Shown: positions 32,252 through 40,556, counted from the first letter of the stretch. The stretch is 64,000 bases of DNA from an uncultured Phycisphaerales bacterium (GCA_903845195.1 CAIMWO010000018.1:1-64000), one strand, 5' to 3'. The notes: a model not told the origin generated them from the sequence alone. Made by a program: numbers and translations.

Positions 32252-33682
32252 ATGCGACTGGTAAAGAGTTCGTTGTTGGCGATGGCGGTTGTGGGTGCGA
32301 TTTCGACGGTGGGGATAGCGGTGGCGGGTCAGGTCACGCTGACGCTGCAGCCGGGCGCATTGGCGAATGTTGTACCGGCGGTGGATGTGGATGCGCAGGC
32401 GCGGGAGACGGCCAAGTCGCTGGTGCTGGTGGAGTACACGCTGCGCAACGAAAATATTTCGCGCGAGGAATCGGGGCAGGGGATTGTGGTGAGCAAGGAC
32501 GGGGTGGTGTTGATCAGCGGCGGGTTGATACCGGAAGCTTTGCCGAAGGAATACGTGAAGGACCTGAAGATTCGTCTGCCGGGAAAGAATTTCACGACGG
32601 TGCCCGCGAAGTTGCTGGGGCGGACGCAGAATCGTCTGTTTGCCTTTGTGAAGGCGGAGAAGCCGATCGAGGCGGAAGTCTTCAAGGTGCCGGCGACGGG
32701 AGCCCCCGCGCTGGGCGAGACGGTATTTTCCGCGGGGATTCTGGGCAAGGGGAGCGGATATTCGCCGTACGCGGGCGTGACGACGAACAAGGCGGTGCTG
32801 GAACTGACGTACACGGTGGTGGTGACGCAGACCGGCGGGCTGACGCGGGCGAACAGCCCGGTGTTCGATCGGCAGACGGGAAACCTGGTGGGGATTACGC
32901 TGAGCGGCTTCGGCGGCGCGCGGCAGGTGGAGGGCGAGGACGAGCAGGGGACGACGTACCTGCCGTACGACGAGGTGAAGGACGTTTTTCAGGACGTGCC
33001 GACGCAACCGTTTGAAACCCGGCGTCCGTGGGCGGCGGTCGATGGAATGACGGGACTGGAAGAGGAGGTGCGGGAACTGTTCCACATCACGCAGCCGGCG
33101 GCGGTGGCGGTGGGATCGGTGATCCCGAACGAGGCGGCGGACAAGGCGGGGCTGAAGCCGAAGGACATTATTTTGACGGTGGACGGCAAGCCGTTTTCCA
33201 ACTCGCCGGTGCCGAATTTGGCGGTGATGCATTTTTCCCGGGCGCTGGAGAAGCACAAGCCGGGCGATGAGATCGTGCTGGGGATTGTGCGGGATCGCGG
33301 GGAAACGAAGCTGGATGTGAAGCTGAAATTGGGAACAGTGCCGAAGGGACCCGGGGAGATGCAGCACGTGTTTTCTCCGCGGATCGGGATCGCGACGCGG
33401 GATTTGGTCTTCGGCGACGCATACGCACGGAAGTTGCCGCAGGATACGAAGGGAGTGGTGGTGGCGCTCGTGAAGAACGGGGCACCGGCGAGTCTGGGGC
33501 AGACGCCGCTGCATGCGAATCACCTGATCATCAAAGTGGATGACCAGCCGGTGGAGGATCAGAAGCAGTTTCTGGAGTTGATGAAGAAGGAAGAAGAGAA
33601 GGCGGATCTGAAAGAAATGGTGTTTGTGGTGATCAATCCGGACGGGCAGACGGGAGTTTGCAGGATTGATCTGTCGAAGTAA
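32252..33682 (+). CDS. HtrA-like PDZ protein that lacks the catalytic triad
   Basis: A 476-aa protein. Start at 32252 (GGAGAG upstream) with a signal peptide (about residues 1-26). The fold follows HtrA (GQGIVVSKDGVVLISGG, LLGRTQNRLFAFVKAEKP, FDRQTGNLVGITLSGFGG), but the catalytic residues are gone. The TNxHV position reads LISGGLI, and the GNSGGP position reads RANSPVFD. Two PDZ-like domains remain (about 270-370 with GSVIPNEAADKAGLKPKDIILTVDG; about 380-476 with VVVALVKNGAPASLGQTPLHANHLI). It is probably a pseudoprotease acting as substrate adaptor or regulator for the active protease encoded just upstream. The stop codon is the first triplet of a 33-bp inverted repeat. Confidence 0.82.
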   Translation: MRLVKSSLLAMAVVGAISTVGIAVAGQVTLTLQPGALANVVPAVDVDAQARETAKSLVLVEYTLRNENISREESGQGIVVSKDGVVLISGGLIPEALPKEYVKDLKIRLPGKNFTTVPAKLLGRTQNRLFAFVKAEKPIEAEVFKVPATGAPALGETVFSAGILGKGSGYSPYAGVTTNKAVLELTYTVVVTQTGGLTRANSPVFDRQTGNLVGITLSGFGGARQVEGEDEQGTTYLPYDEVKDVFQDVPTQPFETRRPWAAVDGMTGLEEEVRELFHITQPAAVAVGSVIPNEAADKAGLKPKDIILTVDGKPFSNSPVPNLAVMHFSRALEKHKPGDEIVLGIVRDRGETKLDVKLKLGTVPKGPGEMQHVFSPRIGIATRDLVFGDAYARKLPQDTKGVVVALVKNGAPASLGQTPLHANHLIIKVDDQPVEDQKQFLELMKKEEEKADLKEMVFVVINPDGQTGVCRIDLSK

Positions 33683-33712
33683 TTCAGAGTTCAGAGTGGT
33701 GAATTCAGAATA
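33680..33712 (+). repeat. Left arm of a 33-bp inverted repeat made of heptads
   Basis: Four 7-base units (attcaga, gttcaga, gtggtga, attcaga) beginning at the TAA stop of the HtrA-like gene. The reverse complement recurs at 36486-36518 with 32 of 33 matches, enclosing the four-helix-bundle gene and the IS. Confidence 0.9.
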
Positions 33713-34064
33713 TCATGGGGGCGGTTTGGGTTCTTTGAGGGCGCGCGTTGCGGTACGCCGGGATGCGACAAAGATGGCGGTGAGTTCATTGGCTTCGCGA
33801 AGAAGATCCGCGAGTCTTTCCTTTCTTACGATCCGGGCGTCGATGAGGAGTTCGAGCCAGTAGACCGTCTCATCGCATTCCTCGATGACGATACCGAGCT
33901 TCGAAACGAAATCGGGCCGAGAACGCGCACGACAGACGGCACGATAGTTGGCGCCGACACCTGTGCCGGCGCGTAGCAGTTGTCTTCCGATGATACGAGC
34001 GTCTTCAGAAGCGGGCAGTGATCGAAAGAGCCGAATGATGCGGAGGGAGAGCGAACGTGTTCGT

Positions 34065-34073
34065 TCGCGCAAT
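34065..34073. repeat. Target-site duplication, left copy
   Basis: The nonamer tcgcgcaat, repeated exactly at 36428-36436. A 9-bp duplication is typical of IS4/IS50-type insertion. Confidence 0.9.
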
Positions 34074-34127
34074 CAACCAATTACCCACATCTCGGCTGAG
34101 ATTCCGGACACCTTCAACCTCGGTCGG

Positions 34128-34475
34128 ATGCAAGTGGAAGGCTGGTCGGCTCCCGAGATCTCGCTAACCCGGCATGCCCAACTATCCAACGGAGCGTACA
34201 CCCTTGATGCGGTCGGCATGGCGCCGCACCAGACCGGGTCGCTGGTACTGGGAAAGAGCCAATTCTTTTATCGACTGAATGGTGGACAGCTTGTCCTAGA
34301 TGCCAGTGCATATGCCGATCAGGCTGGCCTTTGGACTTTGAGCAACGGGACCAAGGCTAAAGTCACATTCAGTGTGCCAATCGGGGTGGACGCGCAAACT
34401 GGTCTCCCAACGAATACACTCAATCTCTACCGAACGAGCAGCAGTTTCGTGCACGGTTCGCCTGGAAGTCCATAG
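34128..34475 (+). CDS. Unidentified passenger gene in the IS (possibly a truncated C-terminus)
   Basis: A 115-aa reading from the first in-frame ATG inside the element; the frame is already open from the IS edge, so it may be the 3' remnant of a longer gene. The sequence (QVEGWSAPEISLTRHAQLSN, then TLDAVGMAPHQTGSLVLGKS and FSVPIGVDAQTGLPTNTLNL) is beta-rich with no hydrophobic segment. I do not recognise a family. With the small gene 23 bases downstream it has the layout of a secreted-toxin tail plus immunity gene, but nothing in the sequence proves that. Confidence 0.4.
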   Translation: MQVEGWSAPEISLTRHAQLSNGAYTLDAVGMAPHQTGSLVLGKSQFFYRLNGGQLVLDASAYADQAGLWTLSNGTKAKVTFSVPIGVDAQTGLPTNTLNLYRTSSSFVHGSPGSP

Positions 34476-34498
34476 TCCGCATTTACGGGAGTATAGAG

Positions 34499-34906
34499 AT
34501 GGACGAACTTGAACAAGCGATTCGACAGGCAATGGCACTCCGCAGACGATGGACACATGCAGAAGTGCGGCAGGTGCTGCACGGCATAAGCTCTTGCGTT
34601 GCGGGTGCAACGTATAACTGGGACCAGGGTAATGAAAACTGGGGCTTTGTCGATATGCCACTCGGCGGAGGCGCGCAGGTGTCGGCAAAGATTCCCTTGA
34701 TACTGGTTGAAGACCGATACGTTGAAGCAATACGTGACTGTGCCGTTCAGGCCGGGGCTGTTCTTCTGAGCGTCTCGAGCTTCAAAACAAATGTCTTTCA
34801 TGTGTCGAAAGAATTGCTCGAAACCGTCTTTGGGCGGCCCCTTACGTCGACAGTTAACTATGACATGCTTTCGATTAGCGACTTGTACTACGCCACCGTT
34901 ACGTAG
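34499..34906 (+). CDS. Unidentified small passenger gene in the IS
   Basis: A 135-aa acidic soluble protein (MDELEQAIRQAMALRRRWTH, then VEDRYVEAIRDCAVQAGAVL). ATG start with GGGAGTATAGAG upstream. It has mixed alpha/beta character and no recognised motif. It follows the preceding passenger by 23 bases and precedes the transposase by 51 bases, all on the same strand. It could be an immunity protein if the neighbour is a toxin tail; this is speculative. Confidence 0.5.
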   Translation: MDELEQAIRQAMALRRRWTHAEVRQVLHGISSCVAGATYNWDQGNENWGFVDMPLGGGAQVSAKIPLILVEDRYVEAIRDCAVQAGAVLLSVSSFKTNVFHVSKELLETVFGRPLTSTVNYDMLSISDLYYATVT

Positions 34907-34957
34907 TTCTTTCCCGTCAGCGGGCCTTCATGCCGATGAATTTGAGAAAGGGATGCC

Positions 34958-36424
34958 ATGGACGGCATCTGGAGTCTCTCGGATGGAGCCGGGCATATGG
35001 GATCATGGATCGATCAGGAACTGGCGGGGTGCGAGTTCGCCGATAGCCGCCTTGGAAAGCGATTCGGAATGTTGATGGAGCAATTATCGACAGGTTTGGG
35101 CAGGACGTTGCCGCTGGCCTGCGGGGACTGGGCGGCCACCAAGGCGGCTTACCGATTCCTAGACAACGACCGCGTGAACGAGCAGGAGATTCTGGCCGGG
35201 CACCTCAAGGCCACCCGTGAACGGTTCGCTGCAACGGATGGACCGATTCTGGTACTGCACGACACCACCGAGTTCTCCTTCACCCGCAGCGATACTGCGG
35301 CTATCGGCAAAACCCACAAGGTCGCCAGCGGCCATATGAACGAGCACGGCCGTCAACGGATGCACACCGTCTGTGGCATCCTCATGCATTCGAGCCTCGT
35401 CGTAACCACTGACGGAGTTCCGCTGGGCCTGGCGGCGATCAAGCTGTGGACACGCAAGAAGTTCAAGGGCATCAATGCCCTCATGGGCCGGGGGATCGAC
35501 GGCGGCAAGCATTCCGTCAACACGACGCGCATCCCCATCGAGCAGAAGGAAAGCATCCGCTGGCTGGAGAACGTGCGGCAGTCCACCGCCAACCTCGGCG
35601 ACGCCGGTCGTTGCGTGCATATCGGCGACCGGGAAAGCGACATCTACGAACTCTTCTGCGAATGCCAATTCCTGGGGGCGCACTTCGTGTTCCGCACCTG
35701 CGTCGACCGCCGGGCTGGGGAGGGCGAGGAGACGGTGATCGAGATAATGGAAGAACAGCCCGTCAAGGCTGTGCACCGCATCGAGGTGATGGACAACAAG
35801 GGGCGGCCCTCGACGGCGGTGCTGGAGATCAAGTATCACCGCCTGCAGGTCTGCCCGCCCATCGGCAAGGAGAAACGCTACGGCAACTTGATGCTGACGG
35901 TGATCCACGCCACCGAACGCGGCACACCCAAGGATCGTGAACGCATCGAGTGGAAGCTCATCACCGACCTCTCGGTAATCTGCAAGGCGGACGCGATTGA
36001 GAAACTGGAATGGTACGCCCTGCGCTGGAAGATCGAGACCTTTCACAAGGTGCTCAAGTCCGGCTGCCGGGCCGAAGACTCGAAGTTGCGGAATGCCGAG
36101 CGCCTGGCAAACCTGATTGCGATCCTGTGCATCCTCTCGTGGCGTGTACTGTGGCTGTGCATGACCAACCGCGTATCGCCGGACTTGCCGGCACGACTGG
36201 TCTTCACTGACACAGAGATCAAACTGCTGGAGCACTTGGTCCCGATGAAGGAGGGGTCATGCAAGAGAACCGTCGGCCACTTCCTGATCCGCCTCGCCCG
36301 CCTTGGCGGCTACCTGAACCGAACGAGAGACGCGCCGCCGGGTAACATGGTGCTGTGGCGCGGCATGGCAAGGCTCACCGACATCCACCTCGGCTTCAGC
36401 TTGGCAAAAGATGTGGGTAATTAG
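34958..36424 (+). CDS. IS4-family Tn5-like DDE transposase
   Basis: A 488-aa protein. The N-terminal DNA-binding domain has the Tn5 pattern (WIDQELAGCEFADSRLGKRF, then LACGDWAATKAAYRFLDN). The catalytic core has the first Asp in LVLHDTTEFSF and the second in HIGDRESDIYELF. The YREK box is WYALRWKIETFHKVLKSGC, with the catalytic Glu. The C-terminal part LERLANLIAIL-type segment and a tail follow. The stop codon lies inside the right terminal inverted repeat. The gene appears intact, so the element may still be active. GAAAGGGA precedes the chosen start; ATG at 34997 is an alternative. Confidence 0.93.
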   Translation: MDGIWSLSDGAGHMGSWIDQELAGCEFADSRLGKRFGMLMEQLSTGLGRTLPLACGDWAATKAAYRFLDNDRVNEQEILAGHLKATRERFAATDGPILVLHDTTEFSFTRSDTAAIGKTHKVASGHMNEHGRQRMHTVCGILMHSSLVVTTDGVPLGLAAIKLWTRKKFKGINALMGRGIDGGKHSVNTTRIPIEQKESIRWLENVRQSTANLGDAGRCVHIGDRESDIYELFCECQFLGAHFVFRTCVDRRAGEGEETVIEIMEEQPVKAVHRIEVMDNKGRPSTAVLEIKYHRLQVCPPIGKEKRYGNLMLTVIHATERGTPKDRERIEWKLITDLSVICKADAIEKLEWYALRWKIETFHKVLKSGCRAEDSKLRNAERLANLIAILCILSWRVLWLCMTNRVSPDLPARLVFTDTEIKLLEHLVPMKEGSCKRTVGHFLIRLARLGGYLNRTRDAPPGNMVLWRGMARLTDIHLGFSLAKDVGN

Positions 36425-36427
36425 AAG

Positions 36428-36436
36428 TCGCGCAAT
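36428..36436. repeat. Target-site duplication, right copy
   Basis: Exact copy of tcgcgcaat at 34065-34073. Confidence 0.9.
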
Positions 36437-36485
36437 GCCTGGTAACTCTCGGTGTATTGATCGTTCATGGTGCGAACTCTCAGAG

Positions 36486-36518
36486 TATTCTGAATTCACC
36501 ACTCTGAATTCTGAATTA
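36486..36518 (-). repeat. Right arm of the 33-bp heptad inverted repeat
   Basis: Reverse complement of 33680-33712 with one mismatch. It lies 6 bases beyond the smc stop codon. Together the arms bound the four-helix-bundle gene; without the IS the unit would be about 476 bp. Confidence 0.9.
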
Positions 36519-36524
36519 ATCGCG

Positions 36525-39500
36525 TCAGGCGGCGGCGACGGTTTCTTGTTTGGGGGCGCCGGGGGCGTGGATGGCGGCGGGGCCGCGTTCGTCGAATCTG
36601 ACGGCGACGCGTTTGGAGCAGCCTTGCTCCTGCATGGTGACGCCGTAGAGGACGTTGGCGACGCCCATGGAGCGTTTGTTGTGCGTGATGACGATGAACT
36701 GCGAGAAGTGGGTGAAATCCTGAATGATGCTGGCGAAGCGGGCGGTGTTGGCTTCGTCGAGCGCGGCATCGACTTCGTCGAGGATGCAGAACGGGGAGGG
36801 CTTGGATTTGAAGATGGACATGACGAGGGCGACGGCGGTCATGGTTTTTTCGCCACCGGAGAGGAGCGACATGGACTGGGGTTCCTTTCCGGGGGGGCGG
36901 GCCATGATTTCGATGCCGGATTCGAGGATGTCATCGGGATCTTCGAGGATGAGGTCGGCCTTGCCGCCGCCGAAGAGCCGGCGGAACATGTCCTGGAATT
37001 CGTTGCGGACGGCGGCGAAGGATTCGGCGAAGCGGATGCGGGAGTCTTCGTTGATCTTGCCGATGAGCTCTTCGAGTTGCTGCTTGGCGTCGTGGATGTC
37101 GGCCAGGGCGGCGGTGAGGGAGGCGTGGCGTTCTTCCAGTGTGGACTGTTCGGAAATGGCGTCGATGTTGACGTTGCCGAGGCGGGAGATCTTGCCTTTG
37201 AGTTCGTTGATCTCGGCGGCGACGGCGTCCCAGTCGGTTTCCTGGGCCTGATAGTTGGCATAGGTCTCGTGCAGGTTGATCTGAAGTTCATCGATGGTGT
37301 GTTCGATGAGGGTTTCGATGCGAACGGAGAGTTCGTTTTTCTGCAGGGAGAGTTCATGTTCGCGGCGGGCCTGGGCTTCGATCTGCTCCTGAACGGAATC
37401 GATGCCGGAGGTGACGGTGGTGAATTCGCTACGGAGGGTGGTGACGCGATCGGTGTGCTGGGCGAGCTGCGCTTCGGCGGCGGTGATGACTTGGGCGACC
37501 TGGGCGAGCAGCGTGGCAGTTTGATCGACGGTGGTCTTGGCGTCGCCGACGCGTTCTTCGACGGTTTCGACTTCGCCGGCGAGGCGGTCGAGTTCCATCT
37601 GCGCCTGGTTGGCTGAGACGCGGGCGGTGGCCAGTTCGCGGGAGAGGCCGGAGCGCTGTTCCTGCACCTGGCCCATCGCGACGCGGGCAGCGGTGGCGGC
37701 TTCGGCAAGTTCCGAGACTTCATGCTGGCGGACGATGAGCTGGGCACCGAGTTCGTGAACGAGGGCTTCGACTTTTTTCTGTTCGGTTTCGAGCACGGCG
37801 ACTTTGCCTTCGGCTTCGGTTTGGCGCTCGGCGGCGGAGGCGGATTGGCGGTCGATGGATTCCATTTCGCCGGCCAGAAGCGGGGCTTCGGAGCTGGTGC
37901 GTTGAAGCTGCGAGCCGGCCTGCTGGAATTGGGCGCTGGCCTCGGCGCGGGCGGAATCAGTCAGATAGATCTGGGAGCGGAGCTCCTGCTGGCGGGCGTC
38001 GAGTTCGCGGGAGGTTTGGTCGCAGGCGGCGATCTGGGTGGTGAGATCGTTGACGCGGATTTCGATGGCGGCCAGATCGCGATCGAGTTTGGCGCTTTCG
38101 GCGCGACGGGTGATCATGCCGCCGGATTTTCGGGAGATGTCGCCCAGGACGATGGAACTGGACAACCCCCCTACCGCTTCGACGACTTCGCCGGCGCGGG
38201 TGACAAAACGGTGGCCGCGCGGCGCGGCGTCGGCGAGTTCGAGCGCTGCGGCGAGGGATTCGACGATGAAGGTGTGGCCGAGAAGTTGGTGGAGGAGCAA
38301 GGCGTGCTGAGGGTCGCACTTGACGAGATCGATGGCGGAGATGGCGAATTCTGAATTTTGAATTCTGAATTCTGAATTGTCGATACCCGCGGTTTGATAC
38401 GCGAGCAACTTATCTGTGGCGAGGACGGTAACGCGGCCGGCGAGTTTTTGCCAGATTTCGCGGTCGGCCAGCAACGCCTGGGAATTATCGACGATGACGG
38501 CGTTGGCGAGATCGCCGAGCGCGGCTTCGATGAGCGAGGCATTTTCGAGATCGGTCGAGACGGCGTCGGCAACGATGCCCTTGACGTAGGAGAATGCGGC
38601 CGTTGCTGCCCCCCCACTGCCGGTGGCGGCATCGCGCTGCTTGAGGATTTCGCGGACGACCTGCGAGACGCCTTCGCGCTTGGCCTGCAGATCGTTAAGC
38701 ACATTCTGGCGGCTCTTGAGACCGGAGCGGAGTTCGCGCTCGCGGGCCAGCTCTTGCGAGATGGCGGCCATTTTCTGGCTGGTAGCTTTCTGCTGCTCGC
38801 GGATCTCGTTGGCCTGGGCCTGCAGCAGCGTGGACTGCTCGGTGAGCTGGTTCTTGCGGGCTTCGTGTTCGGCGACCTTGGCCTTGAGCTCGGCAATTTG
38901 CTGATCGATGACGGCCTTGCGCTGTTCGAGCCGGGTCTTCTGATTGGCGAGATTTTCGCGGGTGATCTTGAAAGAGTTGATGTCGGTGTGCAGGCGGGCG
39001 ATCTGACGCATGAGGTCGATCGCTTTGGACTTGTGCTCATCGACGCTGCGGTTGAGGCCGGCGATGGCCTTGGATGCCGCCTCCTGCGTTTGCACGGCCT
39101 GGGCGACCTGCGCTTCGTGCTCACGGAGCTTCTGGTCGATGGCGGCGAGTGCTTCTTCATGGCGGGCGACATCGGCCTGGCGTGCGGCAAGGCGTTCGCC
39201 GAGTTCGGCCTGGCGATGGTTCAGCAATTCGCGTTGTTCGGTGAGCTGCTGGATCTGCTGGCGGGCGAAGTCGCCGCGCTGCTGAGCGGATTGCCGATCG
39301 TTCTGGGCGCTGAGCAATTCGCGTTCGGCTTTGCGGGCGGATTCCTGGGCGGATTCGAGTTCGAGCTGCAGTTCGGCCTGGCGGGTGCGTTTGCCTTCGA
39401 GATCGCGGCGGACGGCGGCGAGCGAATCGACGACATCATTGAGCTGTTCGGAGAGAGCGACTTCCTTACGGTGAAGCTGGTCGTATTCCTGCATGACGTA

Positions 39501-40199
39501 GGAGGAGCGGAGTTCGCGCAGGCGGGTGGAGTATTCCTGGAAGCTGCGGGCGCGGCCGGCCTGAACTTTCACGGAACGCAGCTGGCGTTCGACTTCATCG
39601 AGCACGAGCTGGGACTGGGCGAGGTTTTGATCGGTGCGTTCGAGTTTGCGGAGAGCTTCTTTTTTGCGCTGCTTGAAGCGGGAGATACCGGCGGCTTCTT
39701 CGAAGATCTCGCGGCGGTCCTGCGAGTTGGCGTCGAGGAATGCGGCGACGCGGCCCTGTTCGATGAGGGAGTAGGCATCGACGCCGACGCCGGTGTCGAG
39801 GAACATTTCGCGGATGTCCTTGAGGCGGGCGATCTGGTTGTTGATGAGGTATTCGCTGGTGGCGTCGCGATAGAGGCGGCGGGTGACTTTGACGACATCG
39901 GCATCGAGGGGGAGTTTGCGGTCGTCGTTGGTGAAGGTAAGGGAGACTTCGGCCATGCCCATGGGTTTGCGGGTGCCGGAGCCGTTGAAGATAACGTCGA
40001 GCATGGCATCGCCGCGGAGGGATTTGGCGGACATTTCGCCGAGGACCCATTTGACGGCGTCGACGACGTTGGATTTGCCGCAGCCGTTGGGTCCGACGAT
40101 GCCGGTGATGCCGTCATCGAAGACGAATTCGGTGTAATCGGCGAAGGATTTGAAGCCGGAGAGTTCGAGGCGGGCGAGTTTCAAGAGATCGACCTCCAT
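36525..40199 (-). CDS. smc: Chromosome segregation protein SMC
   Basis: A 1224-aa protein. Walker A GPNGCGKS is at residues 36-43. Long coiled coils run from about 170-500 and 690-1040. The hinge (about 510-680) includes VKGIVADAV and GRVTVLATDKL. At the C-terminus are the signature LLSGGEKTMTAVALV and Walker B FCILDEVDAALDEAN with the catalytic Glu. SMC dimers organise and separate sister chromosomes with ScpA/B. A heptad array (38346-38380) puts about 12 residues (DNSEFRIQNSEF) in frame into the hinge at residues ~606-618. The reading frame is otherwise unbroken. No scpA or scpB is adjacent. Confidence 0.95.
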   Translation of the reverse strand: MEVDLLKLARLELSGFKSFADYTEFVFDDGITGIVGPNGCGKSNVVDAVKWVLGEMSAKSLRGDAMLDVIFNGSGTRKPMGMAEVSLTFTNDDRKLPLDADVVKVTRRLYRDATSEYLINNQIARLKDIREMFLDTGVGVDAYSLIEQGRVAAFLDANSQDRREIFEEAAGISRFKQRKKEALRKLERTDQNLAQSQLVLDEVERQLRSVKVQAGRARSFQEYSTRLRELRSSYVMQEYDQLHRKEVALSEQLNDVVDSLAAVRRDLEGKRTRQAELQLELESAQESARKAERELLSAQNDRQSAQQRGDFARQQIQQLTEQRELLNHRQAELGERLAARQADVARHEEALAAIDQKLREHEAQVAQAVQTQEAASKAIAGLNRSVDEHKSKAIDLMRQIARLHTDINSFKITRENLANQKTRLEQRKAVIDQQIAELKAKVAEHEARKNQLTEQSTLLQAQANEIREQQKATSQKMAAISQELARERELRSGLKSRQNVLNDLQAKREGVSQVVREILKQRDAATGSGGAATAAFSYVKGIVADAVSTDLENASLIEAALGDLANAVIVDNSQALLADREIWQKLAGRVTVLATDKLLAYQTAGIDNSEFRIQNSEFAISAIDLVKCDPQHALLLHQLLGHTFIVESLAAALELADAAPRGHRFVTRAGEVVEAVGGLSSSIVLGDISRKSGGMITRRAESAKLDRDLAAIEIRVNDLTTQIAACDQTSRELDARQQELRSQIYLTDSARAEASAQFQQAGSQLQRTSSEAPLLAGEMESIDRQSASAAERQTEAEGKVAVLETEQKKVEALVHELGAQLIVRQHEVSELAEAATAARVAMGQVQEQRSGLSRELATARVSANQAQMELDRLAGEVETVEERVGDAKTTVDQTATLLAQVAQVITAAEAQLAQHTDRVTTLRSEFTTVTSGIDSVQEQIEAQARREHELSLQKNELSVRIETLIEHTIDELQINLHETYANYQAQETDWDAVAAEINELKGKISRLGNVNIDAISEQSTLEERHASLTAALADIHDAKQQLEELIGKINEDSRIRFAESFAAVRNEFQDMFRRLFGGGKADLILEDPDDILESGIEIMARPPGKEPQSMSLLSGGEKTMTAVALVMSIFKSKPSPFCILDEVDAALDEANTARFASIIQDFTHFSQFIVITHNKRSMGVANVLYGVTMQEQGCSKRVAVRFDERGPAAIHAPGAPKQETVAAA
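38346..38380 (-). repeat. In-frame heptad array (agaattc) in the SMC hinge
   Basis: Five 7-base units (gaattct, gaatttt, gaattct, gaattct, gaattgt on the + strand), read on the minus strand as NSEFRIQNSEF within the hinge domain. The unit is the same as the inverted-repeat arms 1.8 kb away. Confidence 0.88.
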
Positions 40200-40556
40200 G
40201 TCGAACGAGAGGGGATGGCCGGGGGCGATAACATTGGAGCCCCGCGGGTACCACTACCATCCGTGGTTGGGGGGTAGGATACCATACTTGATGTGGGGGG
40301 GACAATGAAAAAGGGGGGGTAAAAGGGGGTGAGAGCGCAAAAAGTGCGGGGGAGTCCGATAAGTGGGGATTGGGAGGGTGGAATGTGGCATTTTTACGCT
40401 CGGGGCCAAATCACGTAGGTGCAGCGGGAAGTTTCGGGACGGGAATGAGGAGATGTGTTGGTCACGAGGCTATTGCGGGCAATCGACAAAGAGGAGGCAA
40501 GAGTGGAGGGGATTCGAGAGAGCGCTTTGGGGCACCTTCCCTTTATTTTCCAATTG
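40200..40556. other. Gene-free region between smc and methyltransferase gene
   Basis: No credible gene. A G-rich tract with runs of 5-7 G lies at about 40265-40380. A short inverted segment is seen near 40247-40285 (GGTACCAC...GGATACCATA). The strong + strand G bias of the region to the left ends here. Confidence 0.5.

Larger units (their letters stand above)
34074..36427 (+). mobile_element. IS4-family (IS50/Tn5-like) insertion sequence, 2354 bp
   Basis: The element is bounded by 19-bp imperfect terminal inverted repeats (34074-34092 and 36409-36427; 16 of 19 match, shared core AATTACCCACATCT) and flanked by the 9-bp duplication tcgcgcaat. It carries a Tn5-like transposase (34958-36424) whose stop codon lies in the right terminal repeat, plus two small unidentified genes on the left side. 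It has landed in the coding sequence of the four-helix-bundle gene. Confidence 0.92.
33713..36468 (-). pseudogene. Four-helix-bundle (S23/IVP-family) gene split by an IS
   Basis: The main part (33713-34073) reads REZ-free as RERTRSLSLRIIRLFRSLP, then GRQLLRAGTGVGANYRAVCR, FVSKLGIVIEECDETVYWLE and LLREANELTAIFVASRRTA, the full pattern of four-helix-bundle proteins related to the S23 protein encoded by 23S rRNA intervening sequences. Its first codons are missing before 34073. They are found on the far side of the IS (36428-36468) as ATG then MNDQYTESYQALR, preceded by GAGAG. Joining across one copy of the 9-bp target duplication restores one frame of about 130 residues. The gene is therefore IS-inactivated. 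It lies between 33-bp inverted repeats. Confidence 0.9.

Noticed and set aside
30623..33523. A 966-codon open frame on the minus strand opposite panC and the two HtrA genes
   Set aside because: It is antisense to three well-conserved genes, rich in Arg, His and Pro, and shows no motif; it results from G-rich codon usage.
33713..34072. An intact four-helix-bundle gene starting at the TTG at 34072
   Set aside because: The apparent start is only the IS junction; the true first 12 codons are on the other side of the element.
38394..40277. A 627-codon + strand frame opposite smc
   Set aside because: It is antisense to a conserved smc gene with intact Walker motifs; the translation has no recognisable fold.
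40200..40556. A dif site or origin at the composition switch
   Set aside because: No 28-bp XerC/D-like dif motif or DnaA-box cluster could be recognised by eye.
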